A stretch of DNA of 15,507 bases from JAAYAY01 sp964429355 (GCA_964429355.1 CAYSCH010000229.1:1-15507), one strand, 5' to 3'; positions 6,428 through 14,210 are shown, numbered from the stretch's first letter. Program-made: numbers and translations. The notes: generated from the sequence alone by a model not told the origin.

Positions 6428-6718
6428 AAAAAGTCTATCGTTCCAAGGCAGGTCCCACCGGGCTCTGCGGGACCTCGTGGCAAGGGAAAACGCGAGAGTC
6501 TGGTAGCCGAACTCGCTCAGGCTCCGGTGGCATGATTTCCCGAGTCTGGCAGGTTTGGTCCCTTTCCGGCGACATCAGCAATTACGTTTGGCATTGTAGG
6601 GTATCCGGGCGGTGCCGTCAGCCACAAGCGGGGCACTTGCCAGGGGGCAGTAAGAGGGCCAAAATGGAAGGTTTGCGGAAACCTCAACCCAGTTCTTCAT
6701 GTCGGGCGGATTGCTGCT
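6428..6718. promoter_or_regulatory. argG upstream region with stem-loops
   Basis: Between copy 1 of the repeat and argG there are two clean hairpins. AGGTCCC (6450-6456) pairs with GGGACCT (6469-6475) around a 12-base loop. AGGTTT-GCGG-AAACCT spans 6669-6684, close to argG. No classical ARG box was recognised. A minus-strand TAGACT at 6432-6437 could be a -10 for the 312-aa gene but has no matching -35. Confidence 0.35.
6637..6665 (+). promoter_or_regulatory. Possible argG promoter
   Basis: TTGCCA (6637-6642, five of six to consensus) and CAAAAT (6660-6665, four of six) are separated by 17 bases, predicting a start near 6672 and a leader of about 47 bases beginning within the hairpin at 6669-6684. 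A competing site, TTGTCA-18-TATCGT (6412-6441), would use the end of the repeat as its -35 region. Confidence 0.4.
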
Positions 6719-7933
6719 ATGCCTAGTTGTGTTTTGGCCTACTCGGGCGGATTGGATACATCGGTCATCCTCGGCTGGCTCAAGGACGGAGGCTACGACG
6801 TCCACGCGGTCTACGTCGACCTGGGCCAGCCCTGCGAAGATCGCGACGCGATCATGAAGAAGGCCAGGGATATTGGAGCCACCTCCGCCCGTCTGCTCGA
6901 CGTTCAGGAAGAACTCTGCCGCGACTTTGCCTTTCCGGTCATGCAGTGGCAGGCCAAGTACGAAGGTGTCTACCTTCTGGGCACGTCGATCGCTCGCCCG
7001 CTGATCTCGAAGGTCTGCCTCCAGGTTGCCCGCGAGGTTGGTGCCCAGGCCTACGTTCACGGAGCCACCGGCAAGGGGAACGACCAGTGCCGGTTCCAGC
7101 TCGCTGCCGAGGCCCTCGACCCGGACGTCAAAGTGATAGCCCCCTGGCGAAACGAAGCATTCCGCAAGCTGTTCCCCGGGCGGAGCGAAATGATCGCCTA
7201 TTGCCAGTCGAAGAACATTCCGGTCAAAGCCTCAGTTGCCAAGCCGTACAGTTCCGACGAGAACTGCCTGCACATCAGCTACGAGGCTGGGCAGCTCGAG
7301 GACCTGATGGCCAACGGCGTGGAAACCGTCGATTTTGGCATGACCGTGTTGCCTCAGAACGCGCCGGACAAGGCCGAAACCGTTACGCTCGCCTTCGAGT
7401 CGGGGGTGCCGATTGCGTTGGATGGCAAGAGACTGACCGCCTTCCAGATGGTGAAAGCGCTGAATGAGATCGGCGGCCGCAACGGCATCGGGCAGGTCGA
7501 CATGGTGGAAAACCGTTTCGTCGGCATGAAGAGCCGGGGAGTCTACGAGGCGCCGGGCATGACGGTGCTCTACGCGGCCCACCGTGTGGTCGAGCAACTC
7601 ACCATGGACCGCGATCTCATGCACCTGCGCGACCGGCTGGCCCCGGAAGTGGCCGAAATGGTCTACTACGGCTACTGGTACCATGCGAAGCTGGATGCCC
7701 TCTTCGCGTTCATTCGCGAAGCCCAGAAGCCGGTCACCGGCGAGGTGACCCTGAATCTCTACAAGGGCAACATCCAGGTTGCCGGCCGCACGAGTCCGAA
7801 CAGTCTTTACGACGAAGGGATCGCCACCATGGAAGGGGGCGGGGCCTACAACCAGTCCGACGCCGAAGGCTTCCTGCGGATCCAGTGCCTGCCCAGCCGC
7901 GTTCAGGGAAAGGTGCGTCCGCGGAGTTACTGA
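6719..7933 (+). CDS. argG: Argininosuccinate synthase
   Basis: This 404-aa protein catalyses ATP-dependent condensation of citrulline and aspartate to argininosuccinate, the penultimate step of arginine biosynthesis, in the cytoplasm. The N-terminus has the ATP-pyrophosphatase P-loop AYSGGLDTS (residues 7-15). Further family hallmarks are STARPLISK-like TSIARPLISK, HGATGKGNDQCRF (citrulline/aspartate-binding region), APWRN, PYSSDENCLHISYEAGQLED and the tail region GGAYNQSDAEGF. Length and motif order match the standard bacterial enzyme. One detail differs: GKGNDQ is followed by CRF where VRF is usual. ATG 6719 is the natural start, since the P-loop begins seven residues in. It is divergent from the 312-aa gene and no other arginine genes are adjacent, so it appears to be a single-gene unit. 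Confidence 0.98.
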   Translation: MPSCVLAYSGGLDTSVILGWLKDGGYDVHAVYVDLGQPCEDRDAIMKKARDIGATSARLLDVQEELCRDFAFPVMQWQAKYEGVYLLGTSIARPLISKVCLQVAREVGAQAYVHGATGKGNDQCRFQLAAEALDPDVKVIAPWRNEAFRKLFPGRSEMIAYCQSKNIPVKASVAKPYSSDENCLHISYEAGQLEDLMANGVETVDFGMTVLPQNAPDKAETVTLAFESGVPIALDGKRLTAFQMVKALNEIGGRNGIGQVDMVENRFVGMKSRGVYEAPGMTVLYAAHRVVEQLTMDRDLMHLRDRLAPEVAEMVYYGYWYHAKLDALFAFIREAQKPVTGEVTLNLYKGNIQVAGRTSPNSLYDEGIATMEGGGAYNQSDAEGFLRIQCLPSRVQGKVRPRSY

Positions 7934-8141
7934 TGTGACTGTGTTGCGGGATGGATTGGCACCGAGTTATGCAACTGGGCCGAATTGCACCAGAGGGGAT
8001 CGGTTGAGGCAGCGACTTGGCGCTGGCGTTTCTCCGCCCAGTATTCCTCCGCCCCACGTGTCGCACGGCGTGAACACAATGACCCGGCTCGCCCGGCCCT
8101 CGATTTTGCCGCCTCCGCTTGAGCCGCTGGTGGGGGATCTC

Positions 8142-8170
8142 TTGGCTTCACCCTGCAGATTTGATAGGTT
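8142..8170 (+). promoter_or_regulatory. Possible promoter of the TerB-like gene
   Basis: TTGGCT (8142-8147) and TAGGTT (8165-8170) are separated by exactly 17 bases and would start transcription about 39 bases before ATG 8216. The TAG-type -10 box recurs in other promoters of this window. Confidence 0.4.
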
Positions 8171-8215
8171 TTGACTGGCACTGGTTGTGATAACCGCTCT
8201 ATTGAGGGAGCAGCG

Positions 8216-8782
8216 ATGGGAAAGGATAATTTTGCCGGACGAAGCAGCGAGCTCGAAGAGAAGTTCTTTCGTGCGAAGGACCAGGAGCTGATCCGCGCCA
8301 TGCGGGAGAAGACGGCGCACATGGAACGGAAAAAGGCCCTGGCTGAGGCGTCCGGAATCGAGCATGAAGAACTGCTCGATCAGCTCGACAAGCTCGAGAT
8401 CTCGGCCGAAACCGTAGCCGCCCTGTCGCTCGTCCCCCTGGTCGCGGTGGCCTGGGCCGACGGCAAACTCGATGACAAGGAACGTGCCGCGGTCCTCGCT
8501 GCCGCCGAACAGACGGGCCTGAAGGCCGACCATCCCGGCCACAGACTCCTGGAGTCTTGGCTCGAGCAGAAACCCGACAAGAAACTCGCCAACGTCTGGT
8601 ACGACTATATCAGCGTGCTCTGCGATAACCTCAGCCCGGAAGCGAAAGCCGAACTCGGGCGAGAGCTGCTCGACCGAACGCGGGCCGTTGCCGCGGCCAC
8701 CGGCGGTCTGCTCGGGCTGGGAAGCAAGATCTCCCAATCCGAGCAGGCTGTTCTGGATAAGTTGGCCCGGGCTTTCGCTTGA
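8216..8782 (+). CDS. TerB-like domain protein with a charged helical N-terminal extension
   Basis: The 188-aa protein has two parts. Residues about 65-185 resemble the TerB (tellurite resistance B) helical fold. The clearest segment is PLVAVAWADGKLDDKERAAV, the ADG-x-(L/I/V)-D-x-x-E pattern that in this family forms an acidic, potentially metal-binding turn. Residues about 5-45 form a highly charged helix (SSELEEKFFRAKDQELIRAM and onward), which recalls F1-ATPase inhibitor-like helices in spacing of aromatic and charged residues. That comparison is by eye and weak. No signal peptide or membrane helix is visible. ATG 8216 is supported by GAGGGAG five bases upstream. Function is unknown; TerB-fold proteins occur in stress and membrane-associated systems, but no other ter gene is nearby, so a tellurite role is not supported. 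Confidence 0.75.
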   Translation: MGKDNFAGRSSELEEKFFRAKDQELIRAMREKTAHMERKKALAEASGIEHEELLDQLDKLEISAETVAALSLVPLVAVAWADGKLDDKERAAVLAAAEQTGLKADHPGHRLLESWLEQKPDKKLANVWYDYISVLCDNLSPEAKAELGRELLDRTRAVAAATGGLLGLGSKISQSEQAVLDKLARAFA

Positions 8783-9167
8783 GAAGAGGCTTCAGATCTA
8801 ACGGGGGGGCAGCCCGGGGGCGGGGAACGGGGGGAATCATCGCTGGATTGGAAAATCGGCTCCAGAGGTGACGTATCGCGGAGTGCCCTCGGGGGATTTG
8901 ACGCCGAACTGGCCGGAGTCTGGCATGCCAGGCAGCGTGCAGGATCTCCAAGGTGCGGAGATTCTGGCCACCGGCGGGCGTTCATGGCCGCGGCCTTGGA
9001 TGGCCCTATCTCCGGATTTCGCAACGCATTGCGCCGTTCGTCGCATGTCATGTCCAGATTCTTGTTGCGGGCCGTCTTTCGCGCAATGAAAATGGGTAAC
9101 GCGTTACTCAATATCGTTGAAGAAGCGAAAGAGCGGGCTTGCGGCGACGACACCTGGATTAGACATC
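8783..9167. other. Intergenic region without a recognisable gene
   Basis: Apart from the G-run cluster at 8803-8834 nothing definite is seen. Short open frames on both strands here have no ribosome-binding site or family motif. A TAGACA at 9160-9165 lies too close to the next start (9168), and its best upstream TTGCGG is only 15 bases away, so no promoter is called. Confidence 0.5.
8803..8834 (+). other. Potential G-quadruplex (four G runs)
   Basis: Runs of 7, 5, 4 and 6 guanines occur at 8803-8809, 8816-8820, 8822-8825 and 8829-8834, with loops of 6, 1 and 3 bases. This meets the usual G-quadruplex pattern on the plus strand, 20 bases after the stop of the TerB-like gene. It would be present in that gene's 3' mRNA and may affect termination or stability. 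Confidence 0.55.
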
Positions 9168-10256
9168 ATGCGAGGAAGCCGATCATCGATCGAACGCCTT
9201 CGGGCGGTCACTCGTTACGAGGAGATACGAAAAACACTCCTCAGAGACGGTAGTGACTGGTACCTGGAGAAACCGCTGGCCCACTGGGTACTTCCCGCCG
9301 ACCGGCGTCTGCCCCTGGCTTTCCTCGGACGACCTCTGGGCAGCCTGCTTGAGGCCGGTTTCGATGATCTGGCCGCCACTCCCGGAGTGGGTACAAAGAA
9401 GATCGGGTCTTTTCTGGATCTGTTGACCCGTGTTGCCGACTCAACGGGCAACGGTGACGGCAATGGTAATGGAAAGGAACACGATCGGGATACGCTTCCG
9501 CACATCGCCGCTACCTGCGACTTCAATCCCGACGATGTCTCGGATGTTGTATGGAACCGTTGGCAGGAGACCGTGCGACGCAATGGCCTGGCCGGCGAGC
9601 GGGTCGGTCAAGTCGCCCCGACACTCCGAAACGTAACGCGTGTGATCTGGTGGACACCTCTGGGCGACTATCTGGACACGTCCCTGGCCGATTTGCGAGA
9701 GCGGCGAACCTACGGTGAGAAGCGCGTTCGCGCTATCCTGGAAGTCTTCTTCGGGCTCCATCGACTCGTGGGTCAACTGGGCACGCACCCAGAACTGGCG
9801 ATCCGCCTTGTTCCCCGGCAGATCGATCAGACCGATCGCTGGATCGGCCTGTGCCTGCAGCGGTCCGATTTGCCGCAAGGGGCAGAGATTGCGGAGTGCT
9901 TCATCGCTCCGCTGCTGGCCCAGTTGCGCCACGACGCTTCCGGGCAGATTGCCGAGCTTGCAGAGACCCGCCTTGGAATTCACGGTTCCCTGACAAGTGT
10001 GCGTAAGACGGCACGTCAGATGGGGCTGACTCGAGCCCGAATCTACCAGCTTTTGAACGAGATCAACGACATTCTCTCCGTCCGTTGGCCCCTGGGCCGA
10101 TGGCAGACCTACCGCCTGCTGGAGCGACTGGAAGCGGAAACCCCGGCCGACAGTTCGTTGGACCAGTTTCGTACTGCCGTTGAACTCTTCTACCCCGCCG
10201 CTCGGCGAGGTGCAAACGGTGCGGTGGATGCCTCCACGCCGAACCGTCGGGAATGA
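9168..10256 (+). CDS. Predicted DNA-binding protein: two RpoA-CTD-like HhH segments plus sigma-4-like helix-turn-helix
   Basis: This 362-aa protein matches no named family I recognise. Residues 55-88 (LGSLLEAGFDDLAATPGVGT and onward) and 164-196 (LGDYLDTSLADLRERRTYGE and onward) both have the helix-hairpin-helix pattern of the RNA polymerase alpha C-terminal domain: a Leu-rich helix, a D-L turn, a Gly-containing hairpin and a second helix. Residues 273-302 (TSVRKTARQMGLTRARIYQL and onward) look like a sigma-70 region 4 helix-turn-helix, where GLTRARIYQL corresponds to the VTRERIRQI type of recognition helix. A Gly/Asn-repeat linker lies at 94-102. There is no sigma region 2, so it is not a full sigma factor. 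I infer a transcription-associated DNA-binding protein. ATG 9168 is chosen, but a TTG at 9117 is possible and no good ribosome-binding site exists for either. Confidence 0.65.
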   Translation: MRGSRSSIERLRAVTRYEEIRKTLLRDGSDWYLEKPLAHWVLPADRRLPLAFLGRPLGSLLEAGFDDLAATPGVGTKKIGSFLDLLTRVADSTGNGDGNGNGKEHDRDTLPHIAATCDFNPDDVSDVVWNRWQETVRRNGLAGERVGQVAPTLRNVTRVIWWTPLGDYLDTSLADLRERRTYGEKRVRAILEVFFGLHRLVGQLGTHPELAIRLVPRQIDQTDRWIGLCLQRSDLPQGAEIAECFIAPLLAQLRHDASGQIAELAETRLGIHGSLTSVRKTARQMGLTRARIYQLLNEINDILSVRWPLGRWQTYRLLERLEAETPADSSLDQFRTAVELFYPAARRGANGAVDASTPNRRE

Positions 10257-10395
10257 AAGGAAATACAGGCCGGGCTTCGGCACTTTCCACTTCTGAAAAG
10301 AGGCTGTCTCGTTCAGTCGTTTCAGCGCACGAGGCCCGGCTTCTGGAACGCAAGAGTGCTCGCGCAGAGCATGGCGATGGGGCCGTGTTTTTTTG

Positions 10396-10469
10396 GAGCC
10401 GCCAACAAAACCACGGGTTGTGCCCATTCATGCCCGTAGGAAACTCATGCATTTTGTGAGGGTATCTTA
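10396..10469. repeat. Dispersed 74-bp palindromic repeat, copy 2
   Basis: Ungapped match to 6354-6427 at about 85% identity. The core CCACGGG now faces CCCGTAG, so the outer stem has one mismatch and the inner palindrome is lost. It fills the gap between convergent genes and its last three bases are the TAA stop of the minus-strand gene, so the repeat end supplies that gene's stop codon. The position would suit a two-way terminator. Confidence 0.75.
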
Positions 10470-11348
10470 CATGGCGGCGAGAATCTTCTTCATACCGGCC
10501 AGCGACAATTCCGTGCATTCCATGGGCGACTTGCCGTCCGGATAGGCTTCCTGCTCGATTGTCAGCCATTCGGTTCCGCCCACGTCGCGGCAGGCCTCGA
10601 AGACCGGCACCCACTTGACGGAATCCTCGCCGATGATCGCCCGGCCCTTGTCGCCTTCCACCATCGACGGTTTGCAGTGGACGACCTGGCTCCGGCCCGG
10701 GTACTTGCGGATCATCTCGGCCGGATCGTAACCGGCGACCGTCGTCCAGCCTACGTCCTGCTGGAGAACTACGTCCTTGGTCGTCCGTTCGGCGAACAGC
10801 TCCCAGTAGGTCTTGTCGCCGTCCTTCTCGAACTCGTGGGTGTGGTTGTGATAGCCGGTCGCCATCTCCACCTTCTTGAGTTCCTCGGCCGCCTTGTTGA
10901 AGATTTCGGCAAGCTCCTTGCTGCCGTCCGGCTTGGAGAACCGGCCGTCGCCGGGCACGCACAGGTACTTGCAGCCGATCAACTTGTGGAAGTCGACGGT
11001 TGCCTTCAATTTGTCGCCGATCAGGGAATCGGTTCCGATATGGGTGGCGGCAACTTTCAGTCCCAGATCATCGAGCCTCTTGCGCAACTGTTCGGGTTTG
11101 CCAGAGTAGTTGTGGTAGCCGGCAAACTCGACGGCCTCGAAGCCCATCTTGGCCACCCGAGCCAGAGCCGCATCGAAGTCCTTGGCGCAGTCGTCACGAA
11201 CGGAGTAGAGCTGCAAGGCTATGCCCGCCTTCGGGGCACCTTTGCCCTTGGCCATGGCGAAACCGGGCAGGCTGAGCGCGAGTGCTCCAGCGGCCCCGGC
11301 CTTAAGCAGGTCCCGTCGGGTCAGTGAATTCCGAATTGTGCCGATCAT
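10467..11348 (-). CDS. Tat-exported sugar phosphate isomerase/epimerase-like TIM-barrel protein
   Basis: The 293-aa protein starts with a twin-arginine signal, TRRDLLKAGAAGALALSLPG (residues 10-29), with probable cleavage near residue 33, so it should be exported folded. The mature part is an AP-endonuclease-2/xylose-isomerase-like TIM barrel. It has ALQLYSVRDD (strand 1), GFEAVEFAGY, GLKVAATHIG, CKYLCVPG, ATGYHNHTHEF (typical metal-binding His/Glu strand), VVLQQDVGW (Asp ligand) and EWLTIEQEAY (late Glu ligand). These residues fit a divalent-metal site. Substrate is unknown; planctomycetes encode many such proteins, often linked to carbohydrate breakdown. ATG 11348 is strongly supported by AAGGAG seven bases upstream on the minus strand. 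It is divergent from rlmKL. The stop codon lies in a dispersed repeat. Confidence 0.9.
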   Translation of the reverse strand: MIGTIRNSLTRRDLLKAGAAGALALSLPGFAMAKGKGAPKAGIALQLYSVRDDCAKDFDAALARVAKMGFEAVEFAGYHNYSGKPEQLRKRLDDLGLKVAATHIGTDSLIGDKLKATVDFHKLIGCKYLCVPGDGRFSKPDGSKELAEIFNKAAEELKKVEMATGYHNHTHEFEKDGDKTYWELFAERTTKDVVLQQDVGWTTVAGYDPAEMIRKYPGRSQVVHCKPSMVEGDKGRAIIGEDSVKWVPVFEACRDVGGTEWLTIEQEAYPDGKSPMECTELSLAGMKKILAAM

Positions 11349-11375
11349 GTTGTTTCTCCTTGAGACCAATGGAAT

Positions 11376-11398
11376 GCGATCGGCGAGGGGCCGATCGC
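11376..11398 (-). promoter_or_regulatory. Perfect 9-bp hairpin in the isomerase-like gene's leader
   Basis: GCGATCGGC (11376-11384) pairs perfectly with GCCGATCGC (11390-11398) around a five-base loop. It ends 27 bases before ATG 11348 on the minus strand, directly ahead of the ribosome-binding site, so it could act as an operator or an mRNA element. The core is also rich in GATC/CGATCG. Confidence 0.45.
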
Positions 11399-11455
11399 GT
11401 GTGTTCCGAAAACCGGATAGGTGGTACCGCTTGCTTGCAGGCAGTGCTCCCGGAC

Positions 11456-11486
11456 GGTTTGCCTGGGCACCGCGGGCAGGCAAGCC
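11456..11486. repeat. 10-bp inverted repeat in the divergent gap before rlmKL
   Basis: GGTTTGCCTG (11456-11465) and CAGGCAAGCC (11477-11486) are inverted arms with one T-G pair, separated by 11 bases. A further CCGCGG pair flanks the right arm (11470-11475 and 11485-11490). Neither side has a T tract, so a simple terminator is unlikely. Confidence 0.4.
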
Positions 11487-11565
11487 GCGGCAATGCAAGT
11501 TTCCAGACTAACACAGCCGCCGCCCGGGGACCACTTCTTGCCGCATCGATCCGGTTTTTCGCCCG

Positions 11566-11594
11566 TTGCCGCTCCCTAGGCACCGAGCTAGACT
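11566..11594 (+). promoter_or_regulatory. Promoter of rlmKL
   Basis: TTGCCG (11566-11571) and TAGACT (11589-11594) are separated by exactly 17 bases. The predicted start near 11601 leaves a leader of about 34 bases before ATG 11635. Confidence 0.6.
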
Positions 11595-11634
11595 GAAGGG
11601 TTGCTCTTTGGCCACTCTCCCCTAGGAAACATGC

Positions 11635-14022
11635 ATGCTGGTGGATCTGATCGCCACATCAACGATGGGTCTTGAAGCGGTCGTTTCCCGCGAATTGACC
11701 CAGCTCGGCTACGAAAATCGGATCGTTGGCCTGGGGCGGGTGGCCTTTTCCGCCGATGAGGTGGCCATCTGCCATGCCAACTTGTGGCTGCGGACCTCAG
11801 GTCGTGTGCTCATCAAAATGGGGGGCTTCCGCGCGACGGACTTCGGACAACTTTTCGACCAGACCTGCGCTCTGCCCTGGGAAAAGTGGATCCCGCCCGA
11901 CGGAGCCTTCCCGGTTGACGGGCGGTCGCTGAAATCGCAGCTCTCCAGCGTGCCCGCTTGCCAGCGGATGGTCAAGAAGGCCGTTGCCGAGAGGCTGCTC
12001 AAGGCCCACCGGGTGCCGCGACTGGACGAGACGGGTGCCACCTACCAGATCGAGGTCTCTCTGGTGAAGGACGAGGCGACGCTGACGATCGACACCTCGG
12101 GCTCGGGGCTGCACAAGCGAGGATACCGTCCGTTGGTGGGTCTGGCCCCGCTGCGGGAAACCCTGGCCGCCGGCCTGATCCTGCTCAGCTTCTGGAGGCC
12201 GGGGCGCCCCTTCCTCGATCCGTTCTGCGGGACGGGCACAATCCCGATCGAGGCCGCCATGATCGGGCGCAACATGGCGCCGGGCCTCGGCCGCCGTTTT
12301 GCCGCCGAGGATTGGCCGACGCTGCCTGTTGCTCTGTGGAACGAGACCCGTGAGCAAGCCCGTGCTCTGGCACGTCCCAAGCTGGAAGAGCGGATTCTCG
12401 GCACCGACATCGATGGGTCGGCGCTCGACCTGGCCCGCTTTCATGCCGGACAGGCCGGAGTGGCCGACGACATCCACTTCCAGCAGCGGGACTTCCACGA
12501 CCTTTTGAGCAAACGCCCGTTCGGCTGCCTGATCACGAATCCACCCTATGCCGAACGATTGGGGACAACCGCGGAGATTGAAAAGCTTTACCGCGAGATG
12601 CCCAACGTGTTGCGGCGACTGAAGACCTGGTCGATTTTCATCTTCACCGCTTATCCCGAGTTCGAAACGCTCGTCGGCCAGAAGGCCGACCGCCGCCGCA
12701 AGCTCTACAACAGCCGCATCGAGTGCACCTACTACCAGTTCCACGGCCCGCGTCCCACGGACGAACAGCAACGGCAGGTGACCGATCCAACGGAGGCGAC
12801 GTTCCGTGCCGGTGATGCCTCCCCCGCGTCGGGTACCTCGCATCGGGGCGGCGATTGGCCGGTGCCCGGACCGGAGAGTGGTCCCGAGCATGAGGCTTGG
12901 GAACCAGAGGAGAGTTGCTCGCATGAGACTCCGGCGTCGGAATCGCGTGCGACTTCCGGCGTCTCGCCAGGGCCTGAACCGGAGGCTGTTCGGGCGCAAG
13001 AGACACGCCGTTTCCGAAAGTCTTCGGCCCCAGCGTTCCAGGCCTTCGGCGGACTTTCGGAGAAGGCAAGGCAACAGGCCGAGATCTTTCGCAACCGGCT
13101 TGTCAAGCGGGCTCGCCATCTGCGGCGCTGGCCGCGGAAGCAGGGCATCACCTGTTACCGGCTCTATGAGCGCGACGAACCCCAGGTGCCGCTGGTTGTG
13201 GATCGCTACGAAGACTGCCTCCACATCACGGAGTACGAGCGGCCGCACGACCGGTCTCCGGCCGAGCACGCGGATTGGCTCGACCTGATGGCGCGCACGG
13301 CCGCCGACGCGTTGGAACTGGATCGCAACAAGGTGTTTCTCAAACGCCGGCAGCGCCAGCGAGGCACACGCCAGCACGAACGCCTTGGCGACGAGAACCG
13401 CCTGTTTGTCGTTCACGAAGGGGGTCTGAAGTTCGAGGTGAACCTTTCCGATTACGTCGACACGGGGTTGTTTCTCGACCACCGCATCACCCGCTCCATG
13501 GTCCGCGAAGATGCCCAGGGAAAGCGATTCCTGAATCTTTTTGGCTACACGGGTGCCTTCACCGTCTATGCGGCAGCGGGCGGGGCCGAGTCGACGGTGA
13601 CGGTCGACCTCTCCAACACCTATCTCCAGTGGGCCCAGCAGAATCTGGTGCTCAACGGCCTGGACGGTCCGGCCCACCGTTTCGTGCGCAGCGATGCGAT
13701 GGACTATCTCGACCAGCTTCCGGCGAGGCCCTGCTTCGACCTGGCGGTGGTGGATCCGCCGACTTTCTCCAACAGCAAGCGGACGGACGACATCTGGGAG
13801 GTGCAGCGCGACCACGTTGCCCTGCTCAACTCCGTCTTTCTTCGCATCGCGCCGGGTGGAGTCGTTTACTTCTCCACGAACTTCCGGCGTTTCAAGCTGG
13901 CGGAGGGAGAACTCGAAGGGGTGGCCATTCGCGAGATCAGCCGCCAGACGGTTCCACCCGACTTTCGCAACCGGCGAATCCATCGATGCTGGCGGATGGT
14001 GCGTGCGAGCGGTGAGGTATGA
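11635..14022 (+). CDS. rlmKL: Bifunctional 23S rRNA guanine methyltransferase RlmKL
   Basis: The 795-aa protein is the fused RlmL/RlmK enzyme, which makes m2G2445 and m7G2069 (E. coli numbering) in 23S rRNA using S-adenosylmethionine. The first half has a THUMP RNA-binding region (about 45-155), SAM motif I FLDPFCGTGTIPIEAA (about 193-208) and catalytic NPPY in LITNPPYAERLG (about 302). The second half (about 480-795) has motif I LNLFGYTGAFTVYAA (about 633) and motif IV VDPPTFSNSKR (about 705). Between them, about residues 375-475, is a Pro/Glu/Ser-rich low-complexity linker that makes this protein about 90 residues longer than the E. coli enzyme (702 aa). ATG 11635 has AGGA upstream and a promoter at 11566-11594. 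A long open frame on the opposite strand is a shadow. Confidence 0.95.
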   Translation: MLVDLIATSTMGLEAVVSRELTQLGYENRIVGLGRVAFSADEVAICHANLWLRTSGRVLIKMGGFRATDFGQLFDQTCALPWEKWIPPDGAFPVDGRSLKSQLSSVPACQRMVKKAVAERLLKAHRVPRLDETGATYQIEVSLVKDEATLTIDTSGSGLHKRGYRPLVGLAPLRETLAAGLILLSFWRPGRPFLDPFCGTGTIPIEAAMIGRNMAPGLGRRFAAEDWPTLPVALWNETREQARALARPKLEERILGTDIDGSALDLARFHAGQAGVADDIHFQQRDFHDLLSKRPFGCLITNPPYAERLGTTAEIEKLYREMPNVLRRLKTWSIFIFTAYPEFETLVGQKADRRRKLYNSRIECTYYQFHGPRPTDEQQRQVTDPTEATFRAGDASPASGTSHRGGDWPVPGPESGPEHEAWEPEESCSHETPASESRATSGVSPGPEPEAVRAQETRRFRKSSAPAFQAFGGLSEKARQQAEIFRNRLVKRARHLRRWPRKQGITCYRLYERDEPQVPLVVDRYEDCLHITEYERPHDRSPAEHADWLDLMARTAADALELDRNKVFLKRRQRQRGTRQHERLGDENRLFVVHEGGLKFEVNLSDYVDTGLFLDHRITRSMVREDAQGKRFLNLFGYTGAFTVYAAAGGAESTVTVDLSNTYLQWAQQNLVLNGLDGPAHRFVRSDAMDYLDQLPARPCFDLAVVDPPTFSNSKRTDDIWEVQRDHVALLNSVFLRIAPGGVVYFSTNFRRFKLAEGELEGVAIREISRQTVPPDFRNRRIHRCWRMVRASGEV

Positions 14023-14083
14023 GCGTTGCGATTTGAGCTGTGTGTGAGAGGGAGAACGGGAGTTATGGAGCAGCGGGGAATTT

Positions 14084-14210
14084 TGGCACAAGTATGCCCA
14101 TGTGCCAGAAAGGTTGGTCGAGGGAGGTGTCTGCAAGTGGTGGAAGTGAAGGTAGTTAGAGATTTGGAGTGAAACGCAACGTGGCACCCGCCCGAAGAGG
14201 CATGTGCCAC
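14084..14210. repeat. Two TGGCAC...GTGCCA inverted repeats
   Basis: TGGCACA (14084-14090) pairs with TGTGCCA (14101-14107). GTGGCAC (14181-14187) pairs with GTGCCAC (14204-14210). Both right arms carry CATGTGCCA followed by an A-rich stretch, so they look like two diverged copies of one element. The second right arm also shares GTG(C/T)CACAAA(A/C)CAC with the element at 2205-2249. Confidence 0.45.

Noticed and set aside
5834..6535. A 233-codon plus-strand open frame opposite the 312-aa gene
   Set aside because: No family signature and no ribosome-binding site; the minus-strand gene has a good Shine-Dalgarno at 6340.
6428..6718. T-box, riboswitch or ARG box ahead of argG
   Set aside because: No T-box sequence, known aptamer core or ArgR palindrome could be recognised; only simple hairpins are present.
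8837..9046. Minus-strand frame of 69 codons with a protein-like stretch
   Set aside because: No homology recognised, no ribosome-binding site, and the surrounding region has no coding signal on that strand.
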